The notes: a model not told the origin generated them from the letters alone. A stretch of 64,000 bases of DNA from an uncultured Dokdonia sp. (GCF_947496725.1 NZ_CANMDS010000001.1:62001-126000), one strand, 5' to 3'; shown: positions 16,462 to 25,538, counted from the stretch's first letter. Made by a program: numbers and translations.

Positions 16462-16659
16462 ATGATTAAGATTATAGGAGTAATAGCGCTTGTTGCAGGA
16501 GCTATAATGCTAGTGCTCGGAGTTATGGGGATCTTTGGAAGTTTAAGTACTGGTATGAGTCCGTGGGCATTTACAATACTTGGTGTAATATTTTTCTTTG
16601 CGGGCATCTCATTGCTTAAACATAGAAAAGATACAGATGCAATTGCATCTGATAAATAA
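16462..16659 (+). CDS. Small two-helix membrane protein
   Basis: A 65-residue protein with two hydrophobic segments, at about 2-27 (Gly/Ala/Val-rich) and 35-53, and a hydrophilic tail with KHRKDTDAIA. No known motif. It lies 46 bases before the VOC-domain gene and may be cotranscribed with it. Confidence 0.7.
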   Translation: MIKIIGVIALVAGAIMLVLGVMGIFGSLSTGMSPWAFTILGVIFFFAGISLLKHRKDTDAIASDK

Positions 16660-16704
16660 ATAACCTAAAAAAATGGTGTAAATTAGTACTTCAAAACATC
16701 AATT

Positions 16705-17121
16705 ATGACAGTACGACCATTTCATCTTGCTATTCCCGTAGATGACGTTGAGAAAGCAAGAGTTTTTTATAGAGATATTTTAAATCTACCTGAAGGCCGC
16801 AGCAGCGACCACTGGGTAGATTTTAACTTTTTTGGACACCAGCTAGTGATTCATTACAAGGAAAAATCTACTGTAGATGAAGTGCATAATGAAGTAGATG
16901 GTAAAGCGGTCCCTGTCCCTCACTTTGGAGTTGTACTCGCTTGGGAAGATTTTGAAGCATTTGCCGAAAAAATAGCACCACACGTAGATTTTGTAATAGA
17001 ACCTTATGTACGCTTTAAAGGTCTAACTGGAGAGCAAACTACAATGTTCTTTTATGACCCTTGTGGTAACGCGCTTGAGTTTAAAGCCTTTAGAAACGAC
17101 TCTCAAATATTTGCCAAATAA
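16705..17121 (+). CDS. VOC (glyoxalase/bleomycin-resistance) family protein
   Basis: A 138-residue metal-dependent VOC-fold protein. The paired beta-alpha-beta-beta-beta modules show HLAIPVDDVEKARVFYRDIL at the N-terminus, VPHFGVVLAW in the middle and FFYDPCGNALEFKAF near the C-terminus. The two His (HLAIPV, VPHFGV) and the Glu in NALEF are the usual metal ligands, so it is a functional site. Substrate unknown; the family includes glyoxalases, dioxygenases and resistance proteins. It is 4 bases upstream of the AI-2E gene. Confidence 0.85.
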   Translation: MTVRPFHLAIPVDDVEKARVFYRDILNLPEGRSSDHWVDFNFFGHQLVIHYKEKSTVDEVHNEVDGKAVPVPHFGVVLAWEDFEAFAEKIAPHVDFVIEPYVRFKGLTGEQTTMFFYDPCGNALEFKAFRNDSQIFAK

Positions 17122-17124
17122 TAT

Positions 17125-18162
17125 ATGCAAACACTCAAACCTAACCTTTTACGACAATTCTTTATCATCTTTTTAATCATTCTATTTGGGTGGTTAATAT
17201 TTAAGGAGATGGCAACCTATCTATCAGGTATACTAGGTGCGATTACACTCTTTGTTTTACTACGTAAATGGCAAGAATATCTGGTAAAAAAAAGAAAATG
17301 GAACTCTAGCGTTTCCGCTTGCGTTCTTATGGCAGGGTCATTTCTTGTAATACTAGTACCTATTGCTGGACTTGTATTAATGCTCACCTCAAAAATTAGT
17401 AAAGCGGTAGAAAATAGTGGCAAAGTCATAAACATTGTAAAAACAGAAATGGCAGATATAGAGTCTCGCTTTGGTCTCGATATCGCAAGCTCCATAGACA
17501 CCAGTTCTGTAACAGACTGGATAAGTAGTAACCTTCAAGGGCTAGCCGGTGGGACCTTTAATGTATTTATCGCCATAGGTCTTATGTATTTTATGCTGTA
17601 CTATATGCTTACTAATAGAAGGACTTTTAGAGAGTCTATGCTCGAGTATATACCCCTAAGTGAGAAAAACTTAAAACTCATAGGTAAAGATAGCCAGGAG
17701 CTTGTAAAGTCAAATGCCATAGGTATACCACTAGTAGCATTACTACAGGGACTTGTGGCACTTATAGGCTTTTTAATACTTGGCGTAGAAGATCCCTTTT
17801 TCTGGTTTGCAATTGTCACCGTTGGCTCTATGATACCATTTGTAGGTACCGCCTTAGGTATCGTACCAGTGTGCATCATTCTATACGCTGCTGGTGACAT
17901 CTGGCAAGCCATCGTGATGATTATCTATGGTACGGTCGTAGTGGGCTCTACAGATAATCTTTTTAGACTTGTGATTCAAAAGCGACTGGCAGACGTTCAC
18001 CCACTTATTACCATTATAGGGGTTATTGTAGGGGTACCTTTATTTGGATTTATAGGTCTCATTTTTGGACCTATTGTAGTGAGTATTTTTCTACTTATTG
18101 TAAAAATTTACAAACAAGAATATGGTAAAGAAAAACCTTCAGAACAAGAAGAGGTACTCTAA
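17125..18162 (+). CDS. AI-2E (AI-2 exporter/DUF20) family membrane transporter
   Basis: A 345-residue inner-membrane protein of the AI-2E/YdiK/PerM family, with about eight transmembrane segments: paired helices near 10-50, one near 60-85, a soluble region at 90-135, helices near 140-165 and the conserved late block at 200-330 with VGSMIPFVGTALGIVPVC and LADVHPLITIIGVIVG. These last two motifs are diagnostic. Substrates across the family range from AI-2 to sodium/proton exchange, so the substrate here is unknown. It starts 4 bases after the VOC gene, suggesting co-transcription. Confidence 0.88.
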   Translation: MQTLKPNLLRQFFIIFLIILFGWLIFKEMATYLSGILGAITLFVLLRKWQEYLVKKRKWNSSVSACVLMAGSFLVILVPIAGLVLMLTSKISKAVENSGKVINIVKTEMADIESRFGLDIASSIDTSSVTDWISSNLQGLAGGTFNVFIAIGLMYFMLYYMLTNRRTFRESMLEYIPLSEKNLKLIGKDSQELVKSNAIGIPLVALLQGLVALIGFLILGVEDPFFWFAIVTVGSMIPFVGTALGIVPVCIILYAAGDIWQAIVMIIYGTVVVGSTDNLFRLVIQKRLADVHPLITIIGVIVGVPLFGFIGLIFGPIVVSIFLLIVKIYKQEYGKEKPSEQEEVL

Positions 18163-18184
18163 GTATCTGATTCTATAAGGTTAC

Positions 18185-18198
18185 GCTTTCGCGAAAGC
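18185..18198. repeat. GCTTTCGCGAAAGC palindrome, intergenic copy
   Basis: Perfect copy 22 bases after the AI-2E gene and about 70 bases before ppgK. Confidence 0.95.
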
Positions 18199-18266
18199 GG
18201 ACTCACCCACCCTACTTCTATATTATTCAAAAATTCCTATCTTTCGCCACACAAAAACCATCATAG

Positions 18267-19010
18267 ATGAAGATATTAGGTATCGACATAGGCGGAACGG
18301 GAATAAAAGGTGTCCCTGTAGATCTGGAAACAGAAGAGTACATAGGTGAACGTTTTAGAATAGAAACCCCGCGCCCTGCAAAACCTAAGGCTGTAGCAGA
18401 TTGTGTACAGCAACTCGTAGATCACTTTAACTGGACAGGACCTATAGGAATAGGCTTTCCTACCGTTATCGTAGATGGTAAAGCTATGGCATATGGTAAT
18501 ATGCACAAGAGCTGGATGGGTGTACAGATAGATGAACTTTTTTCTAAAAAAACTGGTTTACCTTGCTCTGTTATAAACGATGCAGATGCCGCAAGCCTCG
18601 CCGAAGTTAGATACGGAGCCGGAAAAGATTTAAAAGGTCTGGTTGCTGTGATTACAGTAGGCACAGGTATAGGCTCTGGACTTTGCTATAACGGTAAACT
18701 CATCCCAAATTTTGAATTTGGTCGTATTCCATATAAGAAAAAGCCTATTGAAAAGTATGCCGCAAACTCTGTAAGAAAGGAAGAAAAACTCACTTTTAAA
18801 GAGTGGGCAGAGCGCTTTAATTTCTTTCTTAAAAATGTAGAGTTAATATGTACACCTAACCATTACATAATAGGTGGTGGTATAAGTAAACATATGGCAG
18901 AATTTGAAAGATATCTTACCACAGATATTCCTATTGTTGCGGCAAAAACTAAGAATCACGCTGGCATTATAGGAGCTGCTTGCGGCTATCTAGATAAACT
19001 AGAACGCTAG
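18267..19010 (+). CDS. ppgK: ROK-family polyphosphate glucokinase
   Basis: A 247-residue kinase of the ROK fold that phosphorylates glucose with polyphosphate (or ATP) as donor. Visible are the phosphate-binding LGIDIGGTGIKGVPVD at the N-terminus, the PPGK-typical KSWMG after a GFPT loop (about 66-90), the catalytic-Asp segment VINDADAASLAEVRYGAGK near 106-124 and VGTGIGSGL, then IIGGGISKH near 212. The zinc-binding Cys cluster of many ROK repressors is absent, as expected for PpgK. It is read alone between two intergenic gaps. The donor is inferred from family motifs and not proven here. Confidence 0.85.
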   Translation: MKILGIDIGGTGIKGVPVDLETEEYIGERFRIETPRPAKPKAVADCVQQLVDHFNWTGPIGIGFPTVIVDGKAMAYGNMHKSWMGVQIDELFSKKTGLPCSVINDADAASLAEVRYGAGKDLKGLVAVITVGTGIGSGLCYNGKLIPNFEFGRIPYKKKPIEKYAANSVRKEEKLTFKEWAERFNFFLKNVELICTPNHYIIGGGISKHMAEFERYLTTDIPIVAAKTKNHAGIIGAACGYLDKLER

Positions 19011-19122
19011 TCTTGTGTTCATACCCAATACAACTCCATATTTTAGTTAACAATTGTTACGTGCAGGCGTTACTTCTTTTGCTTATTTTTAGAGTCTAAC
19101 AACTTAAAAAATAGCTTATAGA

Positions 19123-21642
19123 ATGCGCTTATTACTCGTACTTACTACCCTAGTATTAAGTAGCATATCTACACTCGCACAAAGCGGAAAGGTAGATATG
19201 GATTACTATTTACCTACAGATGTCACTTACAATCCAAATATCCCTACACCAGAAAGTGTTTTAGGCTACACACCTGGAGAGTGGCACGTAAGTCACGACA
19301 AGTTATCAGAATATATGCGCACGCTTGCAGCAGCAAGTGATCGTATGACTATAGAAAGTCGAGGGACTACCTTTGAGGGAAGGCCTATTTTATTACTAAC
19401 GGTCACCTCACCTAGTAATCACTCCAATATTGAAAACATACGTAAAGAACACGTAAAACTGGTAGAAGATGGCAGTGCTAGCTTGAGCACAAGCAGTATG
19501 CCTATTGTAGTATACCAAGGGATGTCTATACACGGTAATGAACCTTCTGGCGCAAATGCAGGACTCATAGCTGCATACTATCTCGCTGCCGCTCAAGGAC
19601 CTAAAATAGATGCACTACTAGATAATACCATTATACTTTTTGACCCATCATTTAATCCAGATGGTTTACAGCGTTTTGCTTACTGGGCAAATACAAATAA
19701 GAGTATAAACGTAAATGCAGACCCTCAAGACCGCGAGTATGACGAGGTCTGGCCAGGTGGTCGTACTAACCACTACTGGTTTGATATGAATAGAGACTGG
19801 CTTCCAGTACAACTACCAGAGTCAAGAGCGCGTATTAAGACATTTCATAACTGGTATCCTAACATTCTTACAGACCATCACGAGATGGGATCTAACAGTA
19901 GCTTTTTCTTTCAGCCAGGTATACAATCTCGTACACACCCACTCACACCTGCGCTTAACCAAGAACTCACAAAGCAAATAGGAAACTACCACGCGGCAGC
20001 ACTAGATAAAATAGGTAGCTTTTACTATACAGAAGAGAGTTTTGATGATTTTTACTACGGTAAAGGATCTACCTTTCCAGACATTAATGGTGGTATAGGT
20101 ATTCTCTTTGAGCAAGGAAGTAGCCGTGGCCACGCTCAAGAAACAGAAAACGGTTTACTTGAGTTTCCGTTTACGATACGCAACCAGTTTACAGCTATAT
20201 TATCTACCCTTGAGGCTGCACAAGGTATGCGCAAGCAATTACTAGACTATCAACGTGACTTTTTTAAGAACGCTCGAGGCGAAAAAGGAAGTGGCGCATA
20301 TGCCTTTGGTAGTGAGAAAGATGCAGGTAGCGCATATCACCTAGCAGAGGTGCTTAAAAGACATCAAATAAAAGTACACGAGGTAGCACAAGACTTCTCG
20401 CAAGATGGAGCAAACTTTAAAAAAGGAATGAGCTACATCGTCCCAAAAAACCAAAGACAGAGCCGCCTCATCAAAGCGATGTTTGAAAAGCGTACTACCT
20501 TTCAAGATAGTTTGTTTTATGATATAAGTGCTTGGTCTTTTCCACTCTCTTTTGGTGTAGATTTTACAGAAAATGCATCTTTAAGCAAAGCTGGCAACGA
20601 GATACAAGATTTAAAAAGAAAACCTACCCCAGCTGTAGGTACTAGTACCTATGCATACCTTATGGAGTGGCACGATTACTACACCCCTAAGGCGCTCAAC
20701 ACCATACTTAATAAAGGCATAAGAGCAAAGGTGGGTATGCAAAAATTTAGCGTAGAAGGTATCTCTTATGACTATGGTACCATTATGATACCTGTGCAAA
20801 ATCAATCGCTTAATAAGCAAGAACTAGCGAGTTTTATAAACGAAGTGGTACAAGATGCAAACGTAACCATCAAGGCAGTAAGTACTGGCCTCACAGAAGG
20901 TATAGATCTTGGTAGTAACCAGTTTAGAGCATTAGAGCCTGCTCGCGTGGCAATGATAGTAGGTGAAGGTATCAACCCGTATGATGCGGGAGAGATGTGG
21001 CACCTATTTGACACACGTTACAATATGCGTATCACAAAAATTGATACTAAAGATTTAGGTCGCGCAGACTTGTCTAGATATACAGATATTATATTACCTA
21101 ATTTATGGGGTAATGCCATAAATAAAGGCAACACAGATAAGATAAAACAATGGGTGCGATCTGGTGGAACTCTTATAGGTTATAAAAACGTAGCAAACTG
21201 GTTTGAAAGAAATAAGATGCTAGACATAGATTTTGTAAAAACTAAAAACCCTGCAAAAAACGTGAGCTTTGAGCAACGTAGAGATTTTACAGGAGCACAA
21301 GTAATAGGAGGTGCAATTTTTGAAGCAAAGCAAGATCGCTCACACCCTATTAACTTTGGATATACGGGTGATAAAGTATCTCTTTTTAGAAACACTACGC
21401 TATTTATAAAAGCAGACTCTACAAGCTACAAGAACCCTATACAGTATACTAAGTCACCGCTACAAGCTGGTTACATCTCTAAGATTAATCTTAAGGCTAT
21501 CCCAGAGACAAGACCTTTTGTACATCAGAGTGCGGGTCGTGGTGAGGTTATCTTATTTACAGATAACACAAACTTTAGAGCGTTCTGGTATGGAACTAAC
21601 AAACTGCTTATGAACGCTATCTTCTTCGGGAGCGAGATGTAA
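19123..21642 (+). CDS. Exported M14-family zinc carboxypeptidase-like protein
   Basis: An 839-residue exported metallopeptidase. Signal peptide at 1-19 (MRLLLVLTTLVLSSISTLAQ). The zinc site of M14 is at GMSIHGNEPSGANA (H-x-x-E, near 138-141), DPSFNPDGLQRFAY follows, and the third His is in TDHHEMGSNSS near 254. After about residue 380 there is a long extension with a Rossmann-like block AMIVGEGINPYDAGEMW and then IILPNLWG (about 610-665), similar to a glutamine-amidotransferase-like domain often fused to flavobacterial M14 enzymes. Probably degrades peptides in the periplasm or outside the cell. The catalytic Glu is likely in LLEFPFTIRNQ-type or nearby sequence; I cannot place it with certainty. 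Confidence 0.85.
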   Translation: MRLLLVLTTLVLSSISTLAQSGKVDMDYYLPTDVTYNPNIPTPESVLGYTPGEWHVSHDKLSEYMRTLAAASDRMTIESRGTTFEGRPILLLTVTSPSNHSNIENIRKEHVKLVEDGSASLSTSSMPIVVYQGMSIHGNEPSGANAGLIAAYYLAAAQGPKIDALLDNTIILFDPSFNPDGLQRFAYWANTNKSINVNADPQDREYDEVWPGGRTNHYWFDMNRDWLPVQLPESRARIKTFHNWYPNILTDHHEMGSNSSFFFQPGIQSRTHPLTPALNQELTKQIGNYHAAALDKIGSFYYTEESFDDFYYGKGSTFPDINGGIGILFEQGSSRGHAQETENGLLEFPFTIRNQFTAILSTLEAAQGMRKQLLDYQRDFFKNARGEKGSGAYAFGSEKDAGSAYHLAEVLKRHQIKVHEVAQDFSQDGANFKKGMSYIVPKNQRQSRLIKAMFEKRTTFQDSLFYDISAWSFPLSFGVDFTENASLSKAGNEIQDLKRKPTPAVGTSTYAYLMEWHDYYTPKALNTILNKGIRAKVGMQKFSVEGISYDYGTIMIPVQNQSLNKQELASFINEVVQDANVTIKAVSTGLTEGIDLGSNQFRALEPARVAMIVGEGINPYDAGEMWHLFDTRYNMRITKIDTKDLGRADLSRYTDIILPNLWGNAINKGNTDKIKQWVRSGGTLIGYKNVANWFERNKMLDIDFVKTKNPAKNVSFEQRRDFTGAQVIGGAIFEAKQDRSHPINFGYTGDKVSLFRNTTLFIKADSTSYKNPIQYTKSPLQAGYISKINLKAIPETRPFVHQSAGRGEVILFTDNTNFRAFWYGTNKLLMNAIFFGSEM

Positions 21643-21672
21643 TATTTATTTAAAAAAACTCAATTTCAGATA

Positions 21673-21933
21673 ATGAAAATAGATTATTCAACAAAAACCA
21701 CGGCACAACTGCTCTCTAACTTAAATATGATTAAGGTGCTCATTGTTGCTCTACTCATCATCTTATCATTTCTTATAGGTATATCTATTTATGGTATGCT
21801 CACAAAGGACGATAATGCCACATTTATAGCAACCCTAGCGGTAGGCTTATGCTGTTCGGCAACATTACCTATGCAGTTTATGTCTAAAAAAGCAATCAAG
21901 GCAGAATTAATAAAGAGAGAAGAGACATTATAA
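21673..21933 (+). CDS. Small two-helix membrane protein
   Basis: An 86-residue protein with two membrane segments, about 20-43 and 52-70, and a basic C-terminus (KKAIKAELIKREE). A Cys-Cys pair (GLCCSATL) lies in the second helix, which probably explains why relatives were named redox-active disulfide protein, but there is no C-x-x-C motif, so no redox role is claimed. It begins 30 bases after the M14 gene and may share its transcript. Confidence 0.7.
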   Translation: MKIDYSTKTTAQLLSNLNMIKVLIVALLIILSFLIGISIYGMLTKDDNATFIATLAVGLCCSATLPMQFMSKKAIKAELIKREETL

Positions 21934-21948
21934 ATAGAAACGTATTAC

Positions 21949-21962
21949 GCTTTCGCGAAAGC
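21949..21962. repeat. GCTTTCGCGAAAGC palindrome, intergenic copy
   Basis: Perfect copy within the 20-base palindrome TACGCTTTCGCGAAAGCGTA (21946-21965), just after the small membrane protein gene. Confidence 0.95.
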
Positions 21963-21989
21963 GTACTCAACTCAATTATTTTTATAACT

Positions 21990-22130
21990 TTACACCACAT
22001 TATGAATGTAGTCACAACATATAAACTTACCTCGTGCACACTGCTGCGCCAGACTTGATATGTTGTCACTATATGATTATAAGAAGTAACGATATTAAAG
22101 AGTCCGGCCACCACGCTGGACTCTTTATAT
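21990..22130 (+). ncRNA. Candidate structured leader RNA upstream of the MFS transporter
   Basis: The gap between 21963 and 22173 has no open frame but shows two nested inverted repeats: ACAACATAT (22014-22022) with ATATGTTGT (22058-22066), and a terminator-like hairpin TAAAGAGTCC (22096-22105) with GGACTCTTTA (22118-22127). A structured region followed by a terminator-like stem in front of an exporter gene is the layout of a ligand-sensing leader or a small RNA. I do not recognise a known riboswitch class, and this rests on visual pairing only. Confidence 0.35.
22096..22127. terminator. Terminator-like hairpin before the MFS gene
   Basis: TAAAGAGTCC pairs with GGACTCTTTA around a 12-base loop. 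It either ends an upstream transcript or acts as an attenuator in the MFS leader; the trailing T-run is short. Confidence 0.55.
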
Positions 22131-22173
22131 TTATGGGCAAGCGTAGGTCTTAACAAGCTAACCAACCAACTGT

Positions 22174-23382
22174 ATGAAAACACTACTGCGCAATTACCTT
22201 AAAACCTTTGATGGCCTATCAAGAGAGATCTGGTGGCTGTCACTCATCACGCTCATTAATAGATCTGGGGCGATGGTTATCCCGTTCTTGTCTATTTACC
22301 TCAATAAGAGTTTACACTTTAGCTTACAAGACGTCGCCTGGATAATGACTTCGTACGGTCTAGGTTCTTTTGCTGGTGCTTGGATAGGCGGTAAACTAAG
22401 TGATGTAATAGGGTATTATAAAGTCATCTTATTAAGCCTGTTACTCACTGGTATTAACTTTTTATGGGTAATGCACGTAGAGAGTTTCTGGATGATGTGT
22501 ATTTCATTTTTTGTTCTTATTGCAGTGGCAGATATGGGACGCCCTGCTTTTTTTGTAGCACTAAGCGCCTACTCAAAACCAGAAAATAAAACGCGGTCAT
22601 TAACACTCATTAGGCTCGCAATTAATCTAGGGTTTTCTGTGGGACCAGCTATAGGTGGTTTTCTTATAGCACTCGCTGGCTATAAGACATTGTTTTATGT
22701 AGACGGCATCACCTGCTTGCTTGCGGGTGTACTTATGATGCAAGTACTCAACCCTAAAAAGACTAAAGAGTTAGATAAAGAAGTAGTTGTTCAGAATCCT
22801 GTAAAACCTCTTAAGGATACGCCTTATGTATTATTCTTAATAGCACTTGCGCTTTTTGGGATCATATTTGTACAATATTTTTCTACTGTACCGCTTTATT
22901 ACAAGGATGCCTATAAACTTGATGAAGACGCCATAGGTCTCATACTAGCGCTTAATGGCGCACTCATTGTTGTGTTTGAAATGCCACTCATAGCCTGGAT
23001 GGAAAAAAAAGAACTTACTAATGTGCAAAGCACCATTGTAGGTTTGCTTATGACGGGCGCAAGTTTTCTATTACTGCTGTGGGAGACTTGGGTAGGTGTT
23101 GTTGTGATAGGTATGGTAATCGCAACCTTTGGAGAGATGATTTCCTTCCCTTTTAGCAACAAATTTGCGTTAGACAGATCTAAGCTAGGGAGACAAGGAG
23201 CATATATGGGTGTTTACAGTATGTCATTTTCTGTAGCTCATATTTTTGGTCACAACAGCGGGATGCAAATTACTGCATATTATGGCTTTCAGACCACTTG
23301 GATATTTTTAATAGGGCTCACACTTATTGCCTGGCTCCTACTCTACATTGTAAAGAGAATGCTTGCCAAAGAAACCCTATGA
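22174..23382 (+). CDS. MFS transporter
   Basis: A 402-residue major facilitator protein with about 12 transmembrane helices. Motif A-like sequence GGKLSDVIGYYKV lies between helices 2 and 3 (near 72-84), the proline/glycine-rich VGPAIGGF motif is near helix 5, and a hydrophilic loop rich in Lys (LNPKKTKELDKE) separates the two six-helix halves. The general appearance matches drug-exporter-like DHA1 families such as MdtH, but the substrate cannot be inferred. It is separated from the previous gene by 240 bases holding a candidate structured leader and is followed by the DJ-1-like lipoprotein. Confidence 0.85.
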   Translation: MKTLLRNYLKTFDGLSREIWWLSLITLINRSGAMVIPFLSIYLNKSLHFSLQDVAWIMTSYGLGSFAGAWIGGKLSDVIGYYKVILLSLLLTGINFLWVMHVESFWMMCISFFVLIAVADMGRPAFFVALSAYSKPENKTRSLTLIRLAINLGFSVGPAIGGFLIALAGYKTLFYVDGITCLLAGVLMMQVLNPKKTKELDKEVVVQNPVKPLKDTPYVLFLIALALFGIIFVQYFSTVPLYYKDAYKLDEDAIGLILALNGALIVVFEMPLIAWMEKKELTNVQSTIVGLLMTGASFLLLLWETWVGVVVIGMVIATFGEMISFPFSNKFALDRSKLGRQGAYMGVYSMSFSVAHIFGHNSGMQITAYYGFQTTWIFLIGLTLIAWLLLYIVKRMLAKETL

Positions 23383-23416
23383 GAACTCGTATCTTTATCA
23401 TTATAAAGAGAACCTA

Positions 23417-24172
23417 ATGAAATACTATATACTACTACTTACAACGCTTATATTAATAGGTTGCAATACAGAACCTAAAACTATAGAACAGCCCGCTGTT
23501 ACTAATGAGGTTGATAACGCTTTCGCGAAAGCAAAACCAGTACTAGACTCAACGCGTTACAACGTAGCCTTCTTAATTATGGATGGCACTTTTAACACAG
23601 AGCTTACGGCACCTTTTGACATTTTTCAGCATACTATTTATCGAGAGAATATAAAAGCGATGAATGTTTTTACAGTAGCAAATACCCTACAACCCGTGCG
23701 TACCTTTGAGGGGATATATCTCCTACCAGACTTTGACTATACAAGCGAAGACCTACCTAAAATAGATATACTAGTTGTACCAAGTGCAGAGCATCACCTA
23801 GATACAGATCTGGAGGATGAAGCGCTCATTAACTTTGTAAAAAAAGTAGATAAAGAAGCTATGTATGTAACCTCACATTGCGATGGTGCTTTTGTACTAG
23901 CAAAGGCAGGTTTACTAGACAACAGTGTCTCAACAACCTTCCCGAGTGACATCGATAAGATGCGTGAGACGTTTCCTAATCTTGATATTAGAAAAGATGT
24001 ATTATTTGTGCACGATGGGAAGTATATCACCTCTGCTGGAGGTGCTAAAAGTTTTGAAGCCGCTCTCTATCTCACCGAACTTCTTTACGGCGCAGAAATT
24101 GCAAGATCACTAGCTGGAGGATTAGTGATAGACTGGAAACTAGATGATGTACCGCACCTCATAACAAAGTAA
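23417..24172 (+). CDS. DJ-1/PfpI-like lipoprotein
   Basis: A 251-residue lipoprotein with a DJ-1/PfpI (glutamine amidotransferase-like) domain. ATG at 23417 is chosen because it gives a lipoprotein signal, MKYYILLLTTLILIGC, whose Cys starts the mature protein; the longer frame from 23363 overlaps the MFS gene and would bury this signal. The domain follows from about residue 50 (YNVAFLIMDGTFN) with ILVVPSAEHH, then VTSHCDGAFVLAKAG containing the candidate nucleophile Cys near 158, and SAGGAKSFEAALYL. Similar domains precede AraC regulators in other bacteria. The repeat palindrome encodes NAFAKAKP just after the lipid anchor. Function at the envelope is unknown. Confidence 0.8.
   Translation: MKYYILLLTTLILIGCNTEPKTIEQPAVTNEVDNAFAKAKPVLDSTRYNVAFLIMDGTFNTELTAPFDIFQHTIYRENIKAMNVFTVANTLQPVRTFEGIYLLPDFDYTSEDLPKIDILVVPSAEHHLDTDLEDEALINFVKKVDKEAMYVTSHCDGAFVLAKAGLLDNSVSTTFPSDIDKMRETFPNLDIRKDVLFVHDGKYITSAGGAKSFEAALYLTELLYGAEIARSLAGGLVIDWKLDDVPHLITK
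23519..23532. repeat. GCTTTCGCGAAAGC palindrome inside the DJ-1 lipoprotein gene
   Basis: Perfect copy read as AFAKA (NAFAKAKP) in the linker between lipid anchor and DJ-1 domain. Confidence 0.95.
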
Positions 24173-24176
24173 TAAT

Positions 24177-24809
24177 ATGGAAAATTCAAAAATCACTACC
24201 GTCATATTTGACTTAGGAGGCGTTCTCATAGACTGGAGCCCCGAGTATGTATATCTCAAAGAATTTAGAGGCGATCGAGAGAAAATGGACTGGTTTTTAG
24301 AACACGTTTGTGCTTGGGACTGGAATGTAAATCAAGATGCAGGCTATCCATTAGAAAAAGCAACCCAAGAGCGCATAGCGATGTTTCCAGAATATGAAGA
24401 GCTCATAAAAATGTATTACGGTCGCTGGGAGGAGATGCTCGGTTTTACACACCTAGACACGCTCAAAATATTAAAAGAACTAGTAGATAATCCGGACTAT
24501 AGAGTGCTAGCATTAACAAACTGGAGCGGAGAAACCTTTCCTGTTGCGCTAGAAAAGTTTCCTTGGCTGCAGTGGTTTGAAGGAATTCTAGTCTCTGGTG
24601 ATGAAGGTACACGCAAACCTTTTAAAGAAATTTATGACCTTATGCTAGACAGGTATAATATTAATCCTGCAGAGGCTGTTTTTATAGATGACAGTCTTAA
24701 CAATGTTGAGGGCTGTAAACGCTCTGGCATAGCCGGAATTCATTTTAAAAATGCAAAAACACTAGCTGTACAACTTAGAACACAAGGTGTACACGTAACT
24801 TTACAATAA
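24177..24809 (+). CDS. HAD-superfamily hydrolase (haloacid dehalogenase/phosphatase type)
   Basis: A 210-residue HAD family hydrolase. Motif I is VIFDLGGVLIDWSP (nucleophile Asp near residue 11; the second Asp of DxD is replaced by Gly, as in the FDLGGV group), motif II ALTNWSGE near 110, motif III GDEGTRKPFKEIYD with Lys near 145 and motif IV VFIDDSLNNVEGC near 165-175. The cap is a four-helix bundle, subfamily IA. Likely a sugar-phosphate or nucleotide phosphatase. It starts 4 bases after the DJ-1 lipoprotein and ends 7 bases before arsC, so the three appear to be one operon. Confidence 0.85.
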   Translation: MENSKITTVIFDLGGVLIDWSPEYVYLKEFRGDREKMDWFLEHVCAWDWNVNQDAGYPLEKATQERIAMFPEYEELIKMYYGRWEEMLGFTHLDTLKILKELVDNPDYRVLALTNWSGETFPVALEKFPWLQWFEGILVSGDEGTRKPFKEIYDLMLDRYNINPAEAVFIDDSLNNVEGCKRSGIAGIHFKNAKTLAVQLRTQGVHVTLQ

Positions 24810-24816
24810 TTATATA

Positions 24817-25164
24817 ATGATTAAAATATATCACAATCCTCGTTGTACAAAAAGTAGACAAGGTCTTGCTGTCGTAGAGGCATCTGGAAAAGAATTTGAA
24901 GTAATCAAGTATCTTGATACTTCTCTTAGTACAGAGGAACTTAATGAGATTATAAACATACTTGATATTGAACCCATAGAGCTTGTTAGAAAAAATGAAG
25001 CCATCTGGAAAAGTGATTATAAAGGAAAAGACCTCACAGATGCTCAAATAGTGGCTGCGATGAGTAAAAATCCAAAATTAATTGAGCGTCCCATTGTAAT
25101 TCTCGATAAAAATGGCGTTATTGGTAGACCAACAGAGTTAATTAATGAACTCTTAGAGAAATAA
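24817..25164 (+). CDS. arsC: Arsenate reductase (ArsC, glutaredoxin-dependent type)
   Basis: A 115-residue ArsC: IYHNPRCTKSRQGL carries the catalytic Cys (residue 10) and Arg environment, then the strand-helix fold, and the conserved ERPIVI-type stretch with Arg near 90. It reduces arsenate to arsenite using reduced glutaredoxin; some flavobacterial members act as Spx-like or YffB proteins, so arsenic function is likely but not certain, as no arsenite efflux gene is nearby. It sits 7 bases after the HAD gene. Compare the Cys-less relative at 4555. Confidence 0.85.
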   Translation: MIKIYHNPRCTKSRQGLAVVEASGKEFEVIKYLDTSLSTEELNEIINILDIEPIELVRKNEAIWKSDYKGKDLTDAQIVAAMSKNPKLIERPIVILDKNGVIGRPTELINELLEK

Positions 25165-25186
25165 ATAACTACAATTTTAAGACATT

Positions 25187-25519
25187 ATGAAATCAATAGT
25201 CACTCTAGCCATCGTTGCTTTTCTTGGTATGACAACCGTACAAGCACAAAAAGTTGCAAATGCGCCAGTACAAAAAGAACAAGTAAGCCAGATTGATATG
25301 CTTGCTCAAAAATTAAACCTTACAGCAGAGCAAAAGGCAAATGTTGCAAAGACTCTTACAGGTTTTAAAGCTACAGAAGATAGACTTAAAGCTAGTAATA
25401 TGAATGCGACAGACAAGCAAGCAGCACTAGACAAAGTGGCAAGTCGTAAAAACGGAAACTTAAAGACATACCTCACAGATGAGCAGTATGCTATGTATGT
25501 GAAGCTTACACAACTTTAA
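25187..25519 (+). CDS. Small exported helical protein (Spy/CpxP-like pattern)
   Basis: A 110-residue protein with a signal peptide (MKSIVTLAIVAFLGMTTVQAQ) and a helical, Lys/Gln-rich mature part holding two LT-x-x-Q-like motifs (LNLTAEQKAN and YLTDEQYAMY), a pattern seen in the periplasmic chaperone family Spy/CpxP. Similarity is weak, so function is inferred only. It is followed by two terminators (one for each strand). Confidence 0.65.
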   Translation: MKSIVTLAIVAFLGMTTVQAQKVANAPVQKEQVSQIDMLAQKLNLTAEQKANVAKTLTGFKATEDRLKASNMNATDKQAALDKVASRKNGNLKTYLTDEQYAMYVKLTQL

Positions 25520-25538
25520 GAATAAAACAACATAATTT

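Noticed and set aside
19048-19059. TAACAATTGTTA palindrome upstream of the M14 gene as a regulator site
   Set aside because: A single 12-base AT-rich palindrome lacking a partner or repeat; no basis for assignment.
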